Of a DNA stretch of 64,000 bases, positions 10,395-22,515 are shown piece by piece (position 1 is the first letter of the stretch; the number at the start of each line of letters is the position of its first letter). Origin of the DNA: Clavaria fumosa. Taxonomy: Eukaryota > Basidiomycota > Agaricomycetes > Agaricales > Clavariaceae. The stretch lies in contig OX637795.1 of NCBI GenBank assembly GCA_951802425.1, positions 558,001-622,000 of the forward strand, read 5' to 3'. The translations under genes and the position numbers were made by a program. The notes beneath the pieces are model-generated. The model saw nothing but the letters and a program-made list of their open reading frames with translations. It was not told the origin of the DNA and did not search any database.

Positions 10395-11750
10395 CTATTT
10401 CCATGGAACATTCCCAGTCAGCCGGAAGAGTGGCTTTGCCCAGGCAGAAAGATTCGGGATGTGCCGGCGGAGGTAGTTCAGCATCCCATTGAACCTCTGG
10501 ACATCCTTCACATTCTTAGGATGTGGCCAATCTTGGACTGCCACACCCTTGGCCGGATCATGCTCTAGTCTGTTGTGGGAGATCTTCATCCCCAGGAAGA
10601 TGATCTCACTCTTCTCAAACTCGCATTTACTGAGTTTGAGACACAACCCATTCTCTCCAAACTTCCTCAAGACCCAATCCATCCAGTACCGGTGTGTAGC
10701 CAAGTCCTCTGCAAACACAATGACATCATCCACATAGGCCCTCACATGTCCTCCTGCAATCTCCTCCCTCAACACATGATTCATGAAGCGTTGGAAGGTA
10801 GCAGGGGCATTCTGCAGTCCAAACTACATGACAGCTGGTTCGAAGAGTCCACGGGGTGTCAGGAAGGCGCAGCAGTGCTGGTGCTTGGGCCAGACCTGCA
10901 TAGATGGGAAACCTCCCTTTGCATCAATCTTAGAGTAGATCAATGCTCCTTTAAGCACATCCACTGTGTCTCGGATGCGGGGGAGGGGGTACTTGTCCTT
11001 GATCAGGTGTGCATTCAGCCTCGAGTAGTCGATGATCAGCCGCAGCTTGTCCTTCTCATGTTTGAAGAAGAAGGGGCTGGCATATGGGGATTTCGAGGGC
11101 TGGATTCGTCCAGAAGCAAGCTGCTCATCCACCCAACAGTTCATCTCCACCATCTCCTGCTGTGTCAAAGAATACAGCTTGGAAGCGAGGTGCTCAGGGT
11201 CCTTTTTGAACTCGATTTTAATATCGAAGTCTGGTTGGGAGCGGGGAAGTTCATCCCACTTCGCTTCACTAAACACCAAAAGGTAGTAGCTGGGCCAATC
11301 GGGGGTAGGGCCAGAGTTGGGAAAACGGGTGTCCAGAATACTCATGGATGCGAGGGTACTCATTTTCAGGGGTGCAGGGGCTTGAGGGGATGGGGAACAC
11401 TGTGGGGGGCAGCAGGTAAGGCTCAGCTCTGCCTTCTGCCAGTCGATATCTGGGTTATGCTGCTTGAGCCAGTCATGCCCAAGGATGACCTTGTGGGACT
11501 GGGTCTTTCCCAGCAGAAAGTGGATCCACTCCTGGTGGTCACCAACTCTCACCAGCACCTCTATCCCATACTGGACCTTTCCATTCCTGTTCTGCATCCC
11601 ATCCACATTATACATGGTGATTGGGTTCAGCAGGAGAGATGGCTCCAGTCCCACTACTTTCGCCCACTCCAAATCCATGAAGCAGTTGGTGCACCCTGAG
11701 TCAACAAGGGCCTTCACAATGGTCCCTTTCCCAGTGCTGAAAGCTTCCAA
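10395..11750 (-). pseudogene. pol: Gypsy B protease and reverse transcriptase
   Basis: A single frame runs from the protease (LVDSGCTNCF) through RT, including LRLIIDYSRLNAHLIKDKYP and the catalytic AYVDDVIVFAEDL. Two in-frame TAG codons interrupt it at 10824-10826 and 10395-10397. At both places copy A has TGG (MWFGLQN and PWKWEEE), so each stop is a TGG to TAG change. Apart from these the domain is complete. Confidence 0.9.
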
Positions 11751-11759
11751 GTGTACCTG

Positions 11760-12601
11760 GATGGCTAGCTCTCATGGCACATGTTTCCACACTTCTGGCT
11801 GCACTCTGGTTAGGTGCTCTGCCAGTCTCACTTCCTCCTTCACCTCAGCCCCAATTCGGGTATGTCTCCGCTGCAAGATAGTATATCGGGGTATACTTGC
11901 AGCAGGCACAGGGAAGGAAAGGGGGCTGGCACACTTCTTCTCCCCAGCGGGAGTCCTCCTCTCTCTCTCACACAGCTCTATGCAGGCTCAGAGCCATGCA
12001 ATCTCTTTCTCATATCCCTCTGCCATTTGGGGGGCACATGGTGCTGCCCAGGTTTGGGCCCTTGGGACCTGCAGATGCGTATCAGGCAGGGGGCAGAAAC
12101 AGACAGCATGGCCAGTCTGGTGGTATTGGAAACAACATCTCTCATCAGCAGGGGCCCATCCTTGGGCCATGGCCACATCCGGAGTACACAGCAGAGGGGT
12201 CACAGGAGGTCACAAACAGTCACGGCAGGTCACGGTATGGTCGCAGTGGGTCGCGTGGGGGTCACAGTGGGTTGTGGTGTCCATTCTGTGAGTATCCCAT
12301 CCAGTCGCCTTTGCTGGGCATCAAGCCTCTCAGCCAGCACCTTCCATTCTCCATATGTCTCTGGCATCAGGGAGACACCATAGATTCTCTCCACCAACCT
12401 CCTACTCAGGTTCAACTCCAGCCAATGGACTAGGATTCCTGAGTCTTTCTCTGCACTCAACTTCGCCCATCAGAACAGTGTCTCAAATTTCGCGAAGAAC
12501 TCCGGTGCTGTCATGGCACCCTGTTTCAGCCCTGCAATATTGGCAAGAGCAGTCGCACGGTCATTCGGGTCATCAAATGCATGCTTCATCTCCTCCACAA
12601 A
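11760..12601 (-). pseudogene. gag: Gypsy B gag remnant, 5'-truncated
   Basis: The sequence parallels copy A gag from FVEEMKHAFDDPND onward. It includes the TGA shared with A (12465 region) and a CCHC knuckle remnant (CFQYHQTGHAVCFC) in which the second knuckle Cys has become Tyr. Truncation is exact at the boundary with the 3,533-bp unit. Confidence 0.8.
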
Positions 12602-13890
12602 CACCCCCTTCAGCACACCCACCCCCTATCCAAAAGGCCTAGCCGATTTTGACTGATGCCCTTTTTATGGGCCCAGCCAATCGTCGGCCGAGATATAGCT
12701 TTATAGGCTTGGCCGATCAACTTGATATACCAAAATCCTGCCAGGCATACAGGGATCCCATGGTAATGATGATACCCTTTCAAAAGGGCTGGCCGACACC
12801 CATTTTAGGAACCAGTGTAGAGGGTCTGAAGCACCCTATTCAAACATTTCTCTCACTTACATGACAAATTAGATCAAAAAGCTGGGGATAAAGCATATGC
12901 ACAAGATTAGGAAGCAAAGATCAGATGTGCTATTTGATAGACATGTAAATTACAAGGTCATCTGCATCATTTGAGACTCCTTATCATCTGAGACTCCTCC
13001 ATGACAACTTAACATAGTTGGGTGAGATGAAAACAAATATGCCTTCCAATAGGTCTTCAAAGGGTAGAAGCAAATGTACCAATCGAATATGCAATGGAGC
13101 CATTATAAACTAGAGTGAAATGTAGTTGTCAACTGAGTCAGGATATTCTTTGGAAAAGGATGGGCCTTAATATCCTTTCTGAAGAGTATTCAAATCCACT
13201 TTGAATACATGTTCTAAAGGAGAATGTATTGTTATTGTTCAAATATTCTTGCAATGTAGAAGTTGTGCATGTGAGTCTGTTATCACACCTTGTGATTATA
13301 TCATTCTGTGGCTGTGCCCGGGATCCTGGGTGTGACAGTCACACTGTGACCAACTCTGCATAAGAGTATTCAAATCCGCTTTGAATATGTGTTCTAAAGA
13401 AGAGGAGAATGTATTAGAATTGTTCAGGATGAGCCTTTGTACATAAAAATGATCCATTGTGGTCTAGAATTAAATTGAGGAAGTGATGCAAGGCAGTATA
13501 TAATCTGATATTCCTTATAAAGAGACAAACCATTATAAAAGGACCCACATATGTGGTTCAATGGGGCACACTCCACCTTCAACAATCCAGTGGGAATAAT
13601 GAAGGAGGATATTATTATCAGATATTGCTTATAAAGGTATGAATCTTCTGAACAACATGATGCATCTAATAAAAAGACTCAAATATGCTTTCTGATAGGC
13701 ACAGGTTCTTCAATGATCTAATGCAAAGCTGACTGATTCAGGAAGTGGATCATTACCTGAAATTCCTTAGAAAGGGCCAAACTATAGGCACCACAAAAGG
13801 ACAGATTGCAAAGAATTATTAGGACCTAGTGAGACATCATGCAGATTGATATGCACTACAAATGACTGTCACCAGTGTCAAGGATGATTT
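12602..13890. other. Non-coding part of the C1 unit with an internal direct repeat
   Basis: There is no supported gene. AGAGTATTCAAATCC occurs at about 13184 and 13365, each followed by TTTGAATA and GTTCTAAAG, a direct duplication with a spacing of about 181 bp. Between them lies a copy of the CCCGGG boundary motif. The mirror image is at 42520-43808. Confidence 0.7.
13310..13352. repeat. CCCGGG boundary motif, within C1
   Basis: GGCTGTGCCCGGGATCC is followed by TGGGTGTGACAGTCACAC and TGTGACC. The same junction occurs at 16123-16164 and, mirrored, at 43058-43100. A variant is at 20714-20766. Confidence 0.75.
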
Positions 13891-15998
13891 TCAGTGCTTC
13901 ACCCTTGGTCGCAGTACCCGCTTCTTGGCATCCATGGAAGCCCTCTCTCTAGCCCTGGTCCTATATTGCTTAGACCTCTCCTCCTCCTCTTCATCATGGT
14001 ATACCCTTTTCCTCTTGGGCAGGCTGGGCCCTGCCTCCTTGTGGATCTGAACTGCCATATGAGCAACAAGGCCATGAACATCTCTATGCACACCCACATC
14101 ATCCCACATCCCTTGTTCTCCTGTCCAAAATTCCATTATCTGTATTGTATTTATGCTGGACTGGAAAATTCTCACCTGGATGTTGCCTGTCATGGTCACC
14201 TTCTAACCCATTCCCCTCAATACCATCACCCCTTCGCATATCCACCTGCTTGCTCAGACAGGATTCTTCTGCATCAGTATCAGGGGGAACAGAAGCCTCA
14301 ACCCTATCATCATTATCCCCATCATAGATGCACCCCGAATCACTGTCTGACTCATCTGAGCCAATGTCCTCACTATGTGCATTTCAAATGTGCATTGATG
14401 ATGATGATGATGATGATAATGATGATATGAGAACACTCACTCAGTACTGATATGGACAGGCTGGACCTCTTGTTCTTTCCCCTTCTTGAGGGAGAGCCTC
14501 TTCACCTCTTTGTCAGATGACAATGATGGCTCTTGTTCAGGTTGCTGGTGATAGTTGACTAGATGCCTTGATGGCTTCCCTCTCTGGTGCTGTGGGAGAA
14601 CATATTGAAACCGTAATATTTTCTGGCCCAAAGTCTGTCGGTGATGCAGGAAATCACAGAGCCTTCTGACATCGACATATTGCATTTTTGAAGGCTCGCA
14701 AATTTGCATTCCCTCTGGAAGGTATTCATGAGGAATAAACTTGTGTGGAGCATCAGCTATCAGTTGCCAAGGGACAGCAACCTTCTTGTTTTTTGTTGTA
14801 TTGCCTACATGTTGGAAGTAACTTGTCAGACTTGGACTATTGAGCAAGACAGACTCACGATAAGTGATAGTAAAAAATGACCGCAAAATTTCTTTGAGTT
14901 GTGCGAGTGGTAGGTTGAGTTCCAAAGGAAGAATGGGCCATCCCTCATGATCTGTTAGCAAATCCCATGGCACACTAATATCTCTTCCTTTCCTTGATAG
15001 CATCTCCTCTTCATCAACAAAAGGCTTCCTTTGTAACTCATCTGAAATCCTGTCAGTACTTCCCCAACCTTGGCTTCACATCATTTTCTCACCATTCCAT
15101 GTCTCAGCCAAATATTTATCCCACTCCTCCCACACCTCACAACCAACTTTGTGAAATTGTACCTTGAACCCACTAGTCACAGGTCCAGGGGTCTGAATCC
15201 TGGAGCATGTATACAGAGAATTAATCTGATGGACCAGTGGGCATGCAATTGAGACTCACTTTGCCTTCTTTATATTCCCTTTCTCATCTTGCCAGCCAGT
15301 CAACATAAATAATTCAACACCCATCTGCTCCTTTGCAAAACGGGCAAACTTCAGGGCCTCATGCATAAATTTGCGAGAAGCCAATCTCCAAGCAACATTT
15401 CAGCCATTCTACTGGTTGAGAAAGGTAAATTAAAATACTCACTCTCTCTGCACAGGAACTGGGACAGGCTCCCTATTCCATTTCTCCACCAACCCCATGT
15501 ATTTCTGATGCTCCTCTTGTGTTAGCTCTTGACAAATCTCAGTCCTAGCACAATGATATGAGCTGAGGAACTGGACTGATTCCCTCTCAGCATTTGACAA
15601 CTCCTGGGCCCTGGCATTGATGATCCCCTTCTTGCACTGCTCCACAACACACTGGAGGGTCCACCTCTGTCATTTGCTGAACTGAAGGCCTTGGTTGCCA
15701 TCATCTTCTGAACCAGAAGACTCCTCCCCTCCACTGACAGCCCTGCAGTTATTGTGGAGCCAATTGCAAATTTTCTATGAACAGACAAACATCAAATCAA
15801 CTCAGGAGACACATAAAATGCATAGGTTACGGTGCTAAGATCCTCTGGGACACATTTGTTGTCCTGCTCAGCTGAATCCTTGATTTTCACTTTGATTTGC
15901 TTGACAATTTCGAGGTGGTCTTTTGAGTTTGCCTGTCTGTAGGCTACAAGACTTTCTGTGAGTATTTTGGTATACTCTGGGGTCGTCCACCATGTCAT
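13891..15998 (-). CDS. Seven-exon gene of unknown function, copy in C1 (586 aa)
   Basis: The exons mirror those of the right copy: 15998-15831, 15774-15443, 15385-15260, 15199-15093, 15041-14441, 14372-14176 and 14120-13891. All phases join, giving 586 codons plus stop. The start at MTWWTTPEYTKILTE is the first ATG in the frame. Visible features are a charged helical N-terminus, a Ser/Glu/Asp-rich patch (GGEESSGSEDDGNQG), a conserved-looking block ending FMLTGWQDEKGN, the block VPWQLIADAPHKFIPHEYLP, an acidic stretch (EDIGSDESDSDSG) and a very basic tail ending RVLRPRVKH, likely nuclear. I do not recognise a catalytic domain. Similar proteins are multi-copy in Agaricomycetes as far as I recall, without function. 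Substitutions relative to the right copy are mostly single bases (for example Leu/Ile, Met/Ile, Glu/Gly). Confidence 0.75.
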
Positions 15999-16122
15999 TT
16001 TCTTTGCTAGCCTAACTGATAAAGCAGTGGCGTTGTTGGGAAGCAAGAAGTGGTGTGTCAAGTGAGAAAATAACTTGGCTCACATGAGTCACTTGTCACA
16101 TGTTGTGACTGTGACTTGCTGA

Positions 16123-16164
16123 GGCTGTGCCCGGGACCCCGGGTGTGACAGTCACACTGTGACC
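16123..16164. repeat. CCCGGG boundary motif at the C1/JmjC junction
   Basis: GGCTGTGCCCGGGACCCCGG followed by GTGTGACAGTCACAC. The part up to CCCGG is the end of C1. The part after it matches the opening motif at 13322-13352 and is followed, as there, by CTTTGAATATGTG some 40 bp on. Confidence 0.75.
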
Positions 16165-16392
16165 GTAACTCTCCATAACAATATGCAAAATGTCCTTTGA
16201 ATATGTGAGCCTTGTGTATTTTTTCAATGTACGAAATTCCACAGCAGTCACATCTCACAGCCATTACAAACTGTTAGTTTCTTTCAAAAAAAGTAAATGC
16301 ATATATACATCAAGCAAGGGTTCTGATGACTGAGTCGGTGCTTCCTAGTACATGTGCTCTATTCTATGTCTAATCAAAATCAATGGCTAGGG

Positions 16393-19300
16393 TCAGGCAT
16401 TGAAACCACGCCTCTGTCTCACACGGACCATCGATTCCATGTCTGAATTATCTGTTGTATTGATTAGAAAATCTGCTGCATCTAGATGAAAGTATATAAT
16501 GAAACACATACCATCATGCGGGGAGAGGGGCCTCTTAGAACATATTGTCCCCAACTCAGAATGGTCATCTCCTGCATCACTGTCCTCTTGCTCTTCTTCA
16601 GAGACCTGTTCATAAATTGGATCGTCCAGCAAATCTTCCAGCTCTGTCCAAACCTGAGTATTGTCATGGGGAAATATGTGGAAGACAGGGCCATCCCAGG
16701 AGAACCAATTACCAGCACTGGTATCGTCATGGAGCAACTTCTGGAAGGCATCCAGAAGGTCTTGCCAGTCTTTCTGAAGGTGCTCAAGCACTGCTGCAAT
16801 CACCTGCTGTGCAGTGATTGTGAGTGGTGCCTTTTTCTCCCACCTTTTCATGTAAGAACAAAGTGCCGCACCAAACTGGATGAGCAATTTGTAGAAGAGA
16901 TATGATGGGTTCACCCCTTGACCACCAATCTCAAGAATGTATTGTTCGATGAACCAGCTCTGGAAGATGCAGTATCGCCACATCGCAATGTTTTGCTCTT
17001 CAAGTATTTCAGGCGGTGGTTTTCTCCCATGTGACTTGAGGCCAAGGGCTATCACAAATTCAAGCATGTTCCCCACCATGATAATATCAAGGAGTCCATG
17101 TCTTGTTGTGACATCGGGGATGTGGGCAAGTGCCTCACCAAATGCTAAAACAATTATCAGATGACATACATAATGATGGAGAGATTCTACCATATTTGGA
17201 TTTCCCCGTGATGTAGTGCTCAACCCAGACCGCCATCATCTTGCACAAGTATGTGGTTGTCAATTGGTGCTCTTGATTGGTGATTATCGGGTTGAGCACA
17301 AACGTATGCAGGGCTGAAGCATAGCTGCGAGCTATCGTGGATGCGGAATAAAAGTGCCAGCCATAAACAATTGTTGGCTCTGGGCCAAGCACAAAATGGA
17401 GTGTGCTGGGACGCATGAAACTGTAGGATTGTCAGTAAATATTGCACGTGATAATTATTGCAACTCACAAAATATCTCCTGTCTTCAGGTGTATAGCCTC
17501 CACACATAAAAATTCTTTTCCGGTGCTACAATCACCCCAACTGAGGGGGAAGGCATGTGTCGAAAAGATATTGCCACGATAGTCGTAGTCTTCTGCGTCT
17601 GTATGGCGGCGCATCACCACCCACCACTTTGACCCTGACATGACAGTCGAAACAACTGCAAGGCCAACATCATCAATATGGGGCATGCTGATGGTCCCAC
17701 CAGTGGCTGCAATGCCCCAGATCAGGTTGTCTTTGTCAGGTTGGTTTGCAAAGCCATCCATCTTTTGGGTTTGGTGGCGTGCCCACTCATGAGTTGCAAA
17801 AGCGCTGATTTAGTTATTGTTTCAGTTGTCATGTGTCAGAGCAACAAATGGGACATGCCTGAATCGAGGTGGTGGAGGGAGGCTGAGGCTTCCCATCGGG
17901 AAGTCAAGGCCATTTAAAATCCATCGTTTTGTAACATCACGTGTTGACTCCAGCAAATCATGGAGTGTCCCAGTGCGGAGCAGATTTGCATCAGAGTGCT
18001 TTCGCATCTCTGCAACTATAGAAGCTGACTTAGATGAATCAACTTGAAAAATATTTTAGACTCACCTTGGAACACACATTCCTGATGTAGAGGAGCCAAC
18101 GTCGATAATCCCTCCTCATCAAAGTTGAGGGTTGAAATTGGCGTATTCGTAATAAGAATATGTCGACGATGGAACACCTCTTGAATTTCCAGACTAGTCA
18201 TCTTCATGAACTCAGTCCAGGTTGTGACAAATATCGCAGACGCATCTGGATGGAATGTTCGCGACCTGGCAGTTGGAAGACAATGCTTAGGGACCTGATT
18301 GACATATTCCTCTTCGACCATTTCTATTATGTCCATTAGGACAGGATACTCACAGAATGCCTGCTTTATTTTGAGAGATATCCATGAAAAAAAGTGTTAA
18401 ACATACTGAATCTGAAGTTGTGAAATGCTCATAGACGGTTGGCTCAGTATCAGGATTTGCATCATACATTTTGACTTTGATGGAGTGATTCTCCATCTGC
18501 ATTGTGTGAATTAAAATATTACGCAGTAGTTGAGATTTTGCTTACCTTGGGGAGGGGTAAAGAGGAGAGCTCCTCCACTTTCTCTACGTGCTAAATAAAA
18601 CAATTCAATCAGCATTTGTTGGGGTGTCAATATAAGTCATACCTTGACCATCAGGTCAATGATACTCCGAATTGGCTTCAAGGCAGCCTTTCTACCCTGG
18701 TGGATGGGTCCAGGTGGCTTTGTCTTGCCTTGGCCCACATGTGTATCCTGTGTCGCCTTTCCTTTCCCTTTCCTCGTCACAGCTTCCTCATCGGGGATCA
18801 ACTCATCATCCTTATTCTCCTGGTCTGATTCATGCCGGAGTCTCTTTGCTGCCCTTCGCATTGGACGATGAACCTTGTGTTTCAGTGGCTTCTCCAATGC
18901 ACCTTCAGCTTCTTCAGCATCTTGAGTGTCTGAGAGCTCCTGCTGGTCATATTCGAGCATGGGGAAAATTGGTGTTTGCTCAATCAGACCTGCTTCATGA
19001 GTAGAAGTGATGCCCTGGGGATCTGCTTCCAGAGCAGGAATGATGTCTTCGACATGCTCCGGGGGACCAGCTTCAGGAGCAATGATGGGCTCTGCTTCTT
19101 CTTTGATGGAACATGGTTTGGGAGCTGTGATGACACGTTGGACTTGCCCTTTCTTTGCAGTCAGTTTCATTCAGGGACGAAAAGATCAAAATAACATACG
19201 GGATGGAGAATACCAATCCATCTGAATTTCTGGCCCCTTGAACTGCACCTGAAGGTCTTGAAACTCTGTAAGGAAGCCATTCAGGGCTGCTGATGAGTCG

Positions 19301-20643
19301 CCGGTGATGCTTGTTTGCATCAGGGCTCTCCACAGTGCTTTCTCCATCAATCCCAAAAACACAGGCTTTTCGTTACCCAAGTACATTGCAGTCTATATTG
19401 CCTGTTTCGTAAACACAATCTGACATAAAAATGAGGCACTCACCGATACCAAGAAACTTCGTCACAGTTGCGACTGGTCAAATGCCCTTGTTGTCAGGGC
19501 AAAAAGGGGACTGACAGAGAGGCAGTAGTGGAAGAATCTGCGCACATGCTCGAAGAGCATCGGGCCAAGACGTGGATCTGTGAGCCTTGAGACAAGGCTG
19601 GAAGACAGAGGAAGACCCTCGCTTTCTAATTGTCTGTGTGAAAAAACTTAGTTGGAAATTTGGATAAGGCAAACTATGTTGCTCTCACTCATTTAAAATA
19701 TTGACCCAGTCCTGGGTCGACTCAGCAAAACCTGTGGCATTATTCTGAGAGAATGTTAGTTATAATTCCCAACAAAAAAATTGCTGGACACAAACCAAGC
19801 CAAACCAAGTGATGGCAAATGCCATCATCTCAAAGTTTAGAAGTACGGACTTGACCTGGATGTCTCGCATTCGTTCCAGGCCCCCACCAAGGAACTTTAC
19901 AGCTTTGATCAGTTGTTCCTGCTTTGGCGAAGGGTGTGCAGGAAGGGAGGTGCCAAAATATGCCGCAGAATTCGTCAATGGATCCATGGCTTGAAAGCTT
20001 TGAGACCCCTGTGCTTTTTCAATGGGCTTGAGCCAATCCTTAATGGTACCAATATACTATGAAAGGTAAGAAACTTGGAATAAGGGAAAGAAATTTAACA
20101 CACATCGCTAAACTTCTTGGGCATCTTAGGCAATTCAGATCGAGGCATTAGCTGGGATGGAGGAGCCTCAACAATCAAAAATGCCAAGCGGTCCAAAAGG
20201 GCATGACGAAAAACGAAATGAGCAGCACTCATGAGAGCCGATGTGTCATGTTTCTCCCATTTCTCTCTGCTACCCAAGTCACTGTATGATGCCCGGAAGT
20301 ATTCGTTGACTGCTCTTTCCTTCTTCAGTGCCGTGCTTCCAGGTCCAAAACGATCCAAAGACTGAGCGATCAACTAGATGATTAGCTTTGATAAGCAAAT
20401 AATCCTAAGTTTGAATTGAACCTTGCAGAGGGAAACTTGCTCCTCTCCTAAGTTGTGGTGCTGTCCCAGCCAAGTAGCAATGTTGCTTTCCAGAAGTCCA
20501 GGCTTCATGATGATGTTGGTCAACCAAGGATAGTTTTGGAAAACAGCACTTGTGCGGACTGTTTGGGGATCGAAGATGGTGAGCAATGCTGAAGTCGACA
20601 TTTTGCTTGTCGAGGAAGAGGATTTGTTCATCGAAGTAGACAT
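16393..20643 (-). pseudogene. JmjC-like Fe(II)/2-oxoglutarate dioxygenase gene, probably frameshifted
   Basis: The minus-strand gene has more than ten exons. Exon 1 is 20643-20422 (MSTSMNKSSSSTSKMSTSAL start), exon 2 starts at 20373, and later exons include about 19170-18650 (acidic linker then a basic KRLRHESDQENKDD region) and 18300-18063. The dioxygenase core is at about 17760-17230: MPHIDDVGLAVVSTVMSGSK gives the Fe-binding HxD (17672-17680) and the Lys/Trp block, and LKTGDIL ... MRPSTLHFVLGPE gives the distal His (17396-17398). JmjC enzymes demethylate histone lysines or hydroxylate proteins in the nucleus; the substrate here is unknown. The C-terminal exon (17223-16393) is helical. Near 19480 the frame QSQL ends in TGA and the conserved-looking TKFLGI continues one base off, a likely one-base deletion. 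Boundaries of small exons are approximate. Confidence 0.6.
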
Positions 20644-20713
20644 TGAAAGTGTGGTTTGGGAGTGAGTTCAAGTAACAAGGATTCAAGTACTAAAGAAGGA
20701 TGAAATTGATGGT

Positions 20714-20766
20714 GGCAGTGCCCGGGATCCTCACTGTTACATGTCACACCTGTTACACTGTCACGG
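20714..20766. repeat. CCCGGG boundary motif upstream of the JmjC gene
   Basis: GGCAGTGCCCGGGATCC is followed by CACTGTTACATGTCACACC and CACTGTCACGGG. It marks the 5' side of the JmjC gene in the same way that GGCTGTGCCCGG marks the 5' side of the C gene. Confidence 0.65.
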
Positions 20767-20989
20767 GCCTCTGCTCTTGTGCTTCTGCTTGAAATCTGAA
20801 TGTAGCACAATCCGGGTGGTCTCCCTTTAATGACATGGAAGTGTATGAGCACAGAAGGCTCCGAAATGAAAGGAAAGGTAACATGAGAAAAATAATGTCA
20901 TTTGTAGTACAATTTTCAGCGATATCAGCACTAGGCGTCCCCGCTGGATGACACCTTCCTGTCCTTAGAGACTTCCTCCACCTCCTGAC

Positions 20990-22260
20990 CACCGCCATCC
21001 CCTGTTGCGTTACATCACCCCCATCTCATCACTCCCTGCCCTGCCGCCACCCCTGATTGGTCTGCTTCATCATGTGTCTGATGGGGCAGGGAACGGCCTG
21101 CTCCCTGCCCCGCTATGGTCCCCGCCCTGCCATGCTCCTCATCTGCCACACTCCCTGCCCGGTCGCGCTCCCCGCCCTGCTGCCACCCTCGATCTGTCAT
21201 GCATCACCGCCGTGCTGCTGCCCCTGCTCCCTCCTCCCTGCTGCCACCTCTGTTCCTCCATGCCTTGCTACCGTCCCTGATCCCTGACCCGCTTCCCATC
21301 CTGACCTGCTTGTCGCCAACCAATTCTGTGACCTGCTCGTCGCCCACCCATTCCCCGCCCTGCTGCCACCCCGGTTCCACATTCCACACCCTGCTGCCAT
21401 TCCCTGCCCTGCTGCTCCTACTGCCACTCTCCGCCCAGCCGCTCCTTGCCCAATGGCCCCAGTCCCTGCCATTGGTCTATGACCACTGTTGGGGGCTTGG
21501 GCCATTATCACTGCATGCTGCCACGCCACCGCTGCTGCCGCCGTCCTCGTCGTCCTTGCTGGTCGTGCCAATGCTGCTGCTGCTGCGCCGCCACCACCGT
21601 CGTCATTGCTGGCCATGCAGCCGTCACGATCATCACTATTGATGGCCGCTGCTGTCGTCGTCGTTGTCGTCGCTGGCCACGTAGCCATCATTGTTGCTGC
21701 TGCTGCCGCTGCCGCAATGGCCCCAGTCCCTGACATTGGTCTATGACCACTGTTGGGGGCTTGGGCCATTTCTGCCGCATGCTGCTGTGCCGCCGCCGCC
21801 GCCGCTGTCGTCATCGCTGGCCGCTGCTGCTGCCGCCATTGTCGTCGTCACTGGCCATGTAGCCGCCGCCGCCACCACTGTCATTACCGCCGTCGTTGCT
21901 GGCCATGCAACCATCGTTGTCGTTGTCGTTGATGCTGCCGCCGTGGTTGCCGTGAGGCTGAAAGAGTAGCAAGGGGAGAAGGGGGATGGGATAACAATGC
22001 ACCATTGCTGACATGAGGTGGGGAGTGGGCAGTAAGGCGGGGTTGGTGTAGGCAGAGTACAGGGTGCACCAGATGGCATATGCAGGGCCCAGGCAGTGTG
22101 GATGGAGCGCGGGGTGCGCCAGGTGTTGTGGATGGAGTGCAGGGTGCACTAAGCGGCAGAAGCAGGGCACTGGGTGCACTGGAATTAGCAGAGCAGAGAG
22201 CGGGTGGTCGAGAAGCGGGTCAGACGCGGCAGAGCGAGGAGCGAGTGGGTGAGGCATGGC
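20990..22260. repeat. GC-rich low-complexity block
   Basis: Long runs of GCC, GTC and CTG triplets give spurious Ala-, Thr- or Leu-rich frames on both strands. A phrase containing CAATGGCCCCAGTCCCTG and CACTGTTGGGGGCTTGGGCC recurs at about 21453-21510 and 21716-21770, and inverted at about 24060-24120. No gene is supported. Confidence 0.7.
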
Positions 22261-22419
22261 AGGAGTGAGCATGGCAGTGAGAAGGCAACACGTGATCGTG
22301 TAATTTATTGAGATCATGTGACATATCAATATAAACAAACAGAGCCAAATGTTGAATCGCCTTATATATAAAACAAACAAACAAAGATGGTCGCACCATC
22401 TTTTGTCTTCCGCTCCATC

Positions 22420-22515
22420 ACCTCGCTCTCGTCTGCCTCATCACTCTCGTCCGCCTCGTCACTCTTGTCCGCCTCATCGCTCTTGTCCGCCTCGTTGCTC
22501 TTGTCCGCCTTGTAT
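22420..22515. repeat. 18-bp tandem repeat, about 5 copies
   Basis: Units like CTCGTCCGCCTCATCACT repeat in tandem with small changes. The surrounding sequence (22260-22935) holds no supported gene. Confidence 0.7.

Larger units (their letters stand above)
8128..12601 (-). mobile_element. Ty3/gypsy chromovirus copy B, 5'-truncated
   Basis: The minus-strand order is gag, protease, RT, RNase H, integrase, chromodomain, PPT, 3' LTR. The 5' LTR and gag start are missing because the 3,533-bp unit begins at 12602, within gag. Several TGG or CGA codons have become TAG or TGA, and frames shift in the integrase region. It lies in opposite orientation to copy A and joins it at 8127/8128. With the 5' LTR missing, a target duplication cannot be checked. 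Confidence 0.9.
12602..16134 (-). mobile_element. 3,533-bp unit, left inverted copy (C1)
   Basis: This segment is the reverse complement of 40276-43808. Both copies are exactly 3,533 bp. Coordinates map as x to 56410 minus x without any net indel, and I see only scattered substitutions. The left end is CACCCCCTTCAGCACACCC and the right end is GAGGCTGTGCCCGG. Flanks differ between copies at both ends, so the limits are real. No target duplication is visible on either side. It carries one seven-exon gene plus about 1.3 kb of non-coding DNA. Confidence 0.9.

Noticed and set aside
10575..12433. Long plus-strand frames opposite gypsy copy B
   Set aside because: They are antisense to clear protease, RT and gag sequence on the minus strand.
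13894..14430. 178-codon plus frame in C1 (and its mirror in C2)
   Set aside because: It is antisense to the last exons of the seven-exon gene and includes the (ATG)n tract of an intron.
21197..22380. Long Ala/Thr-rich frames on the minus strand
   Set aside because: They follow from GCC/GTC triplet runs. Repeated phrases and both-strand openness indicate low-complexity DNA.
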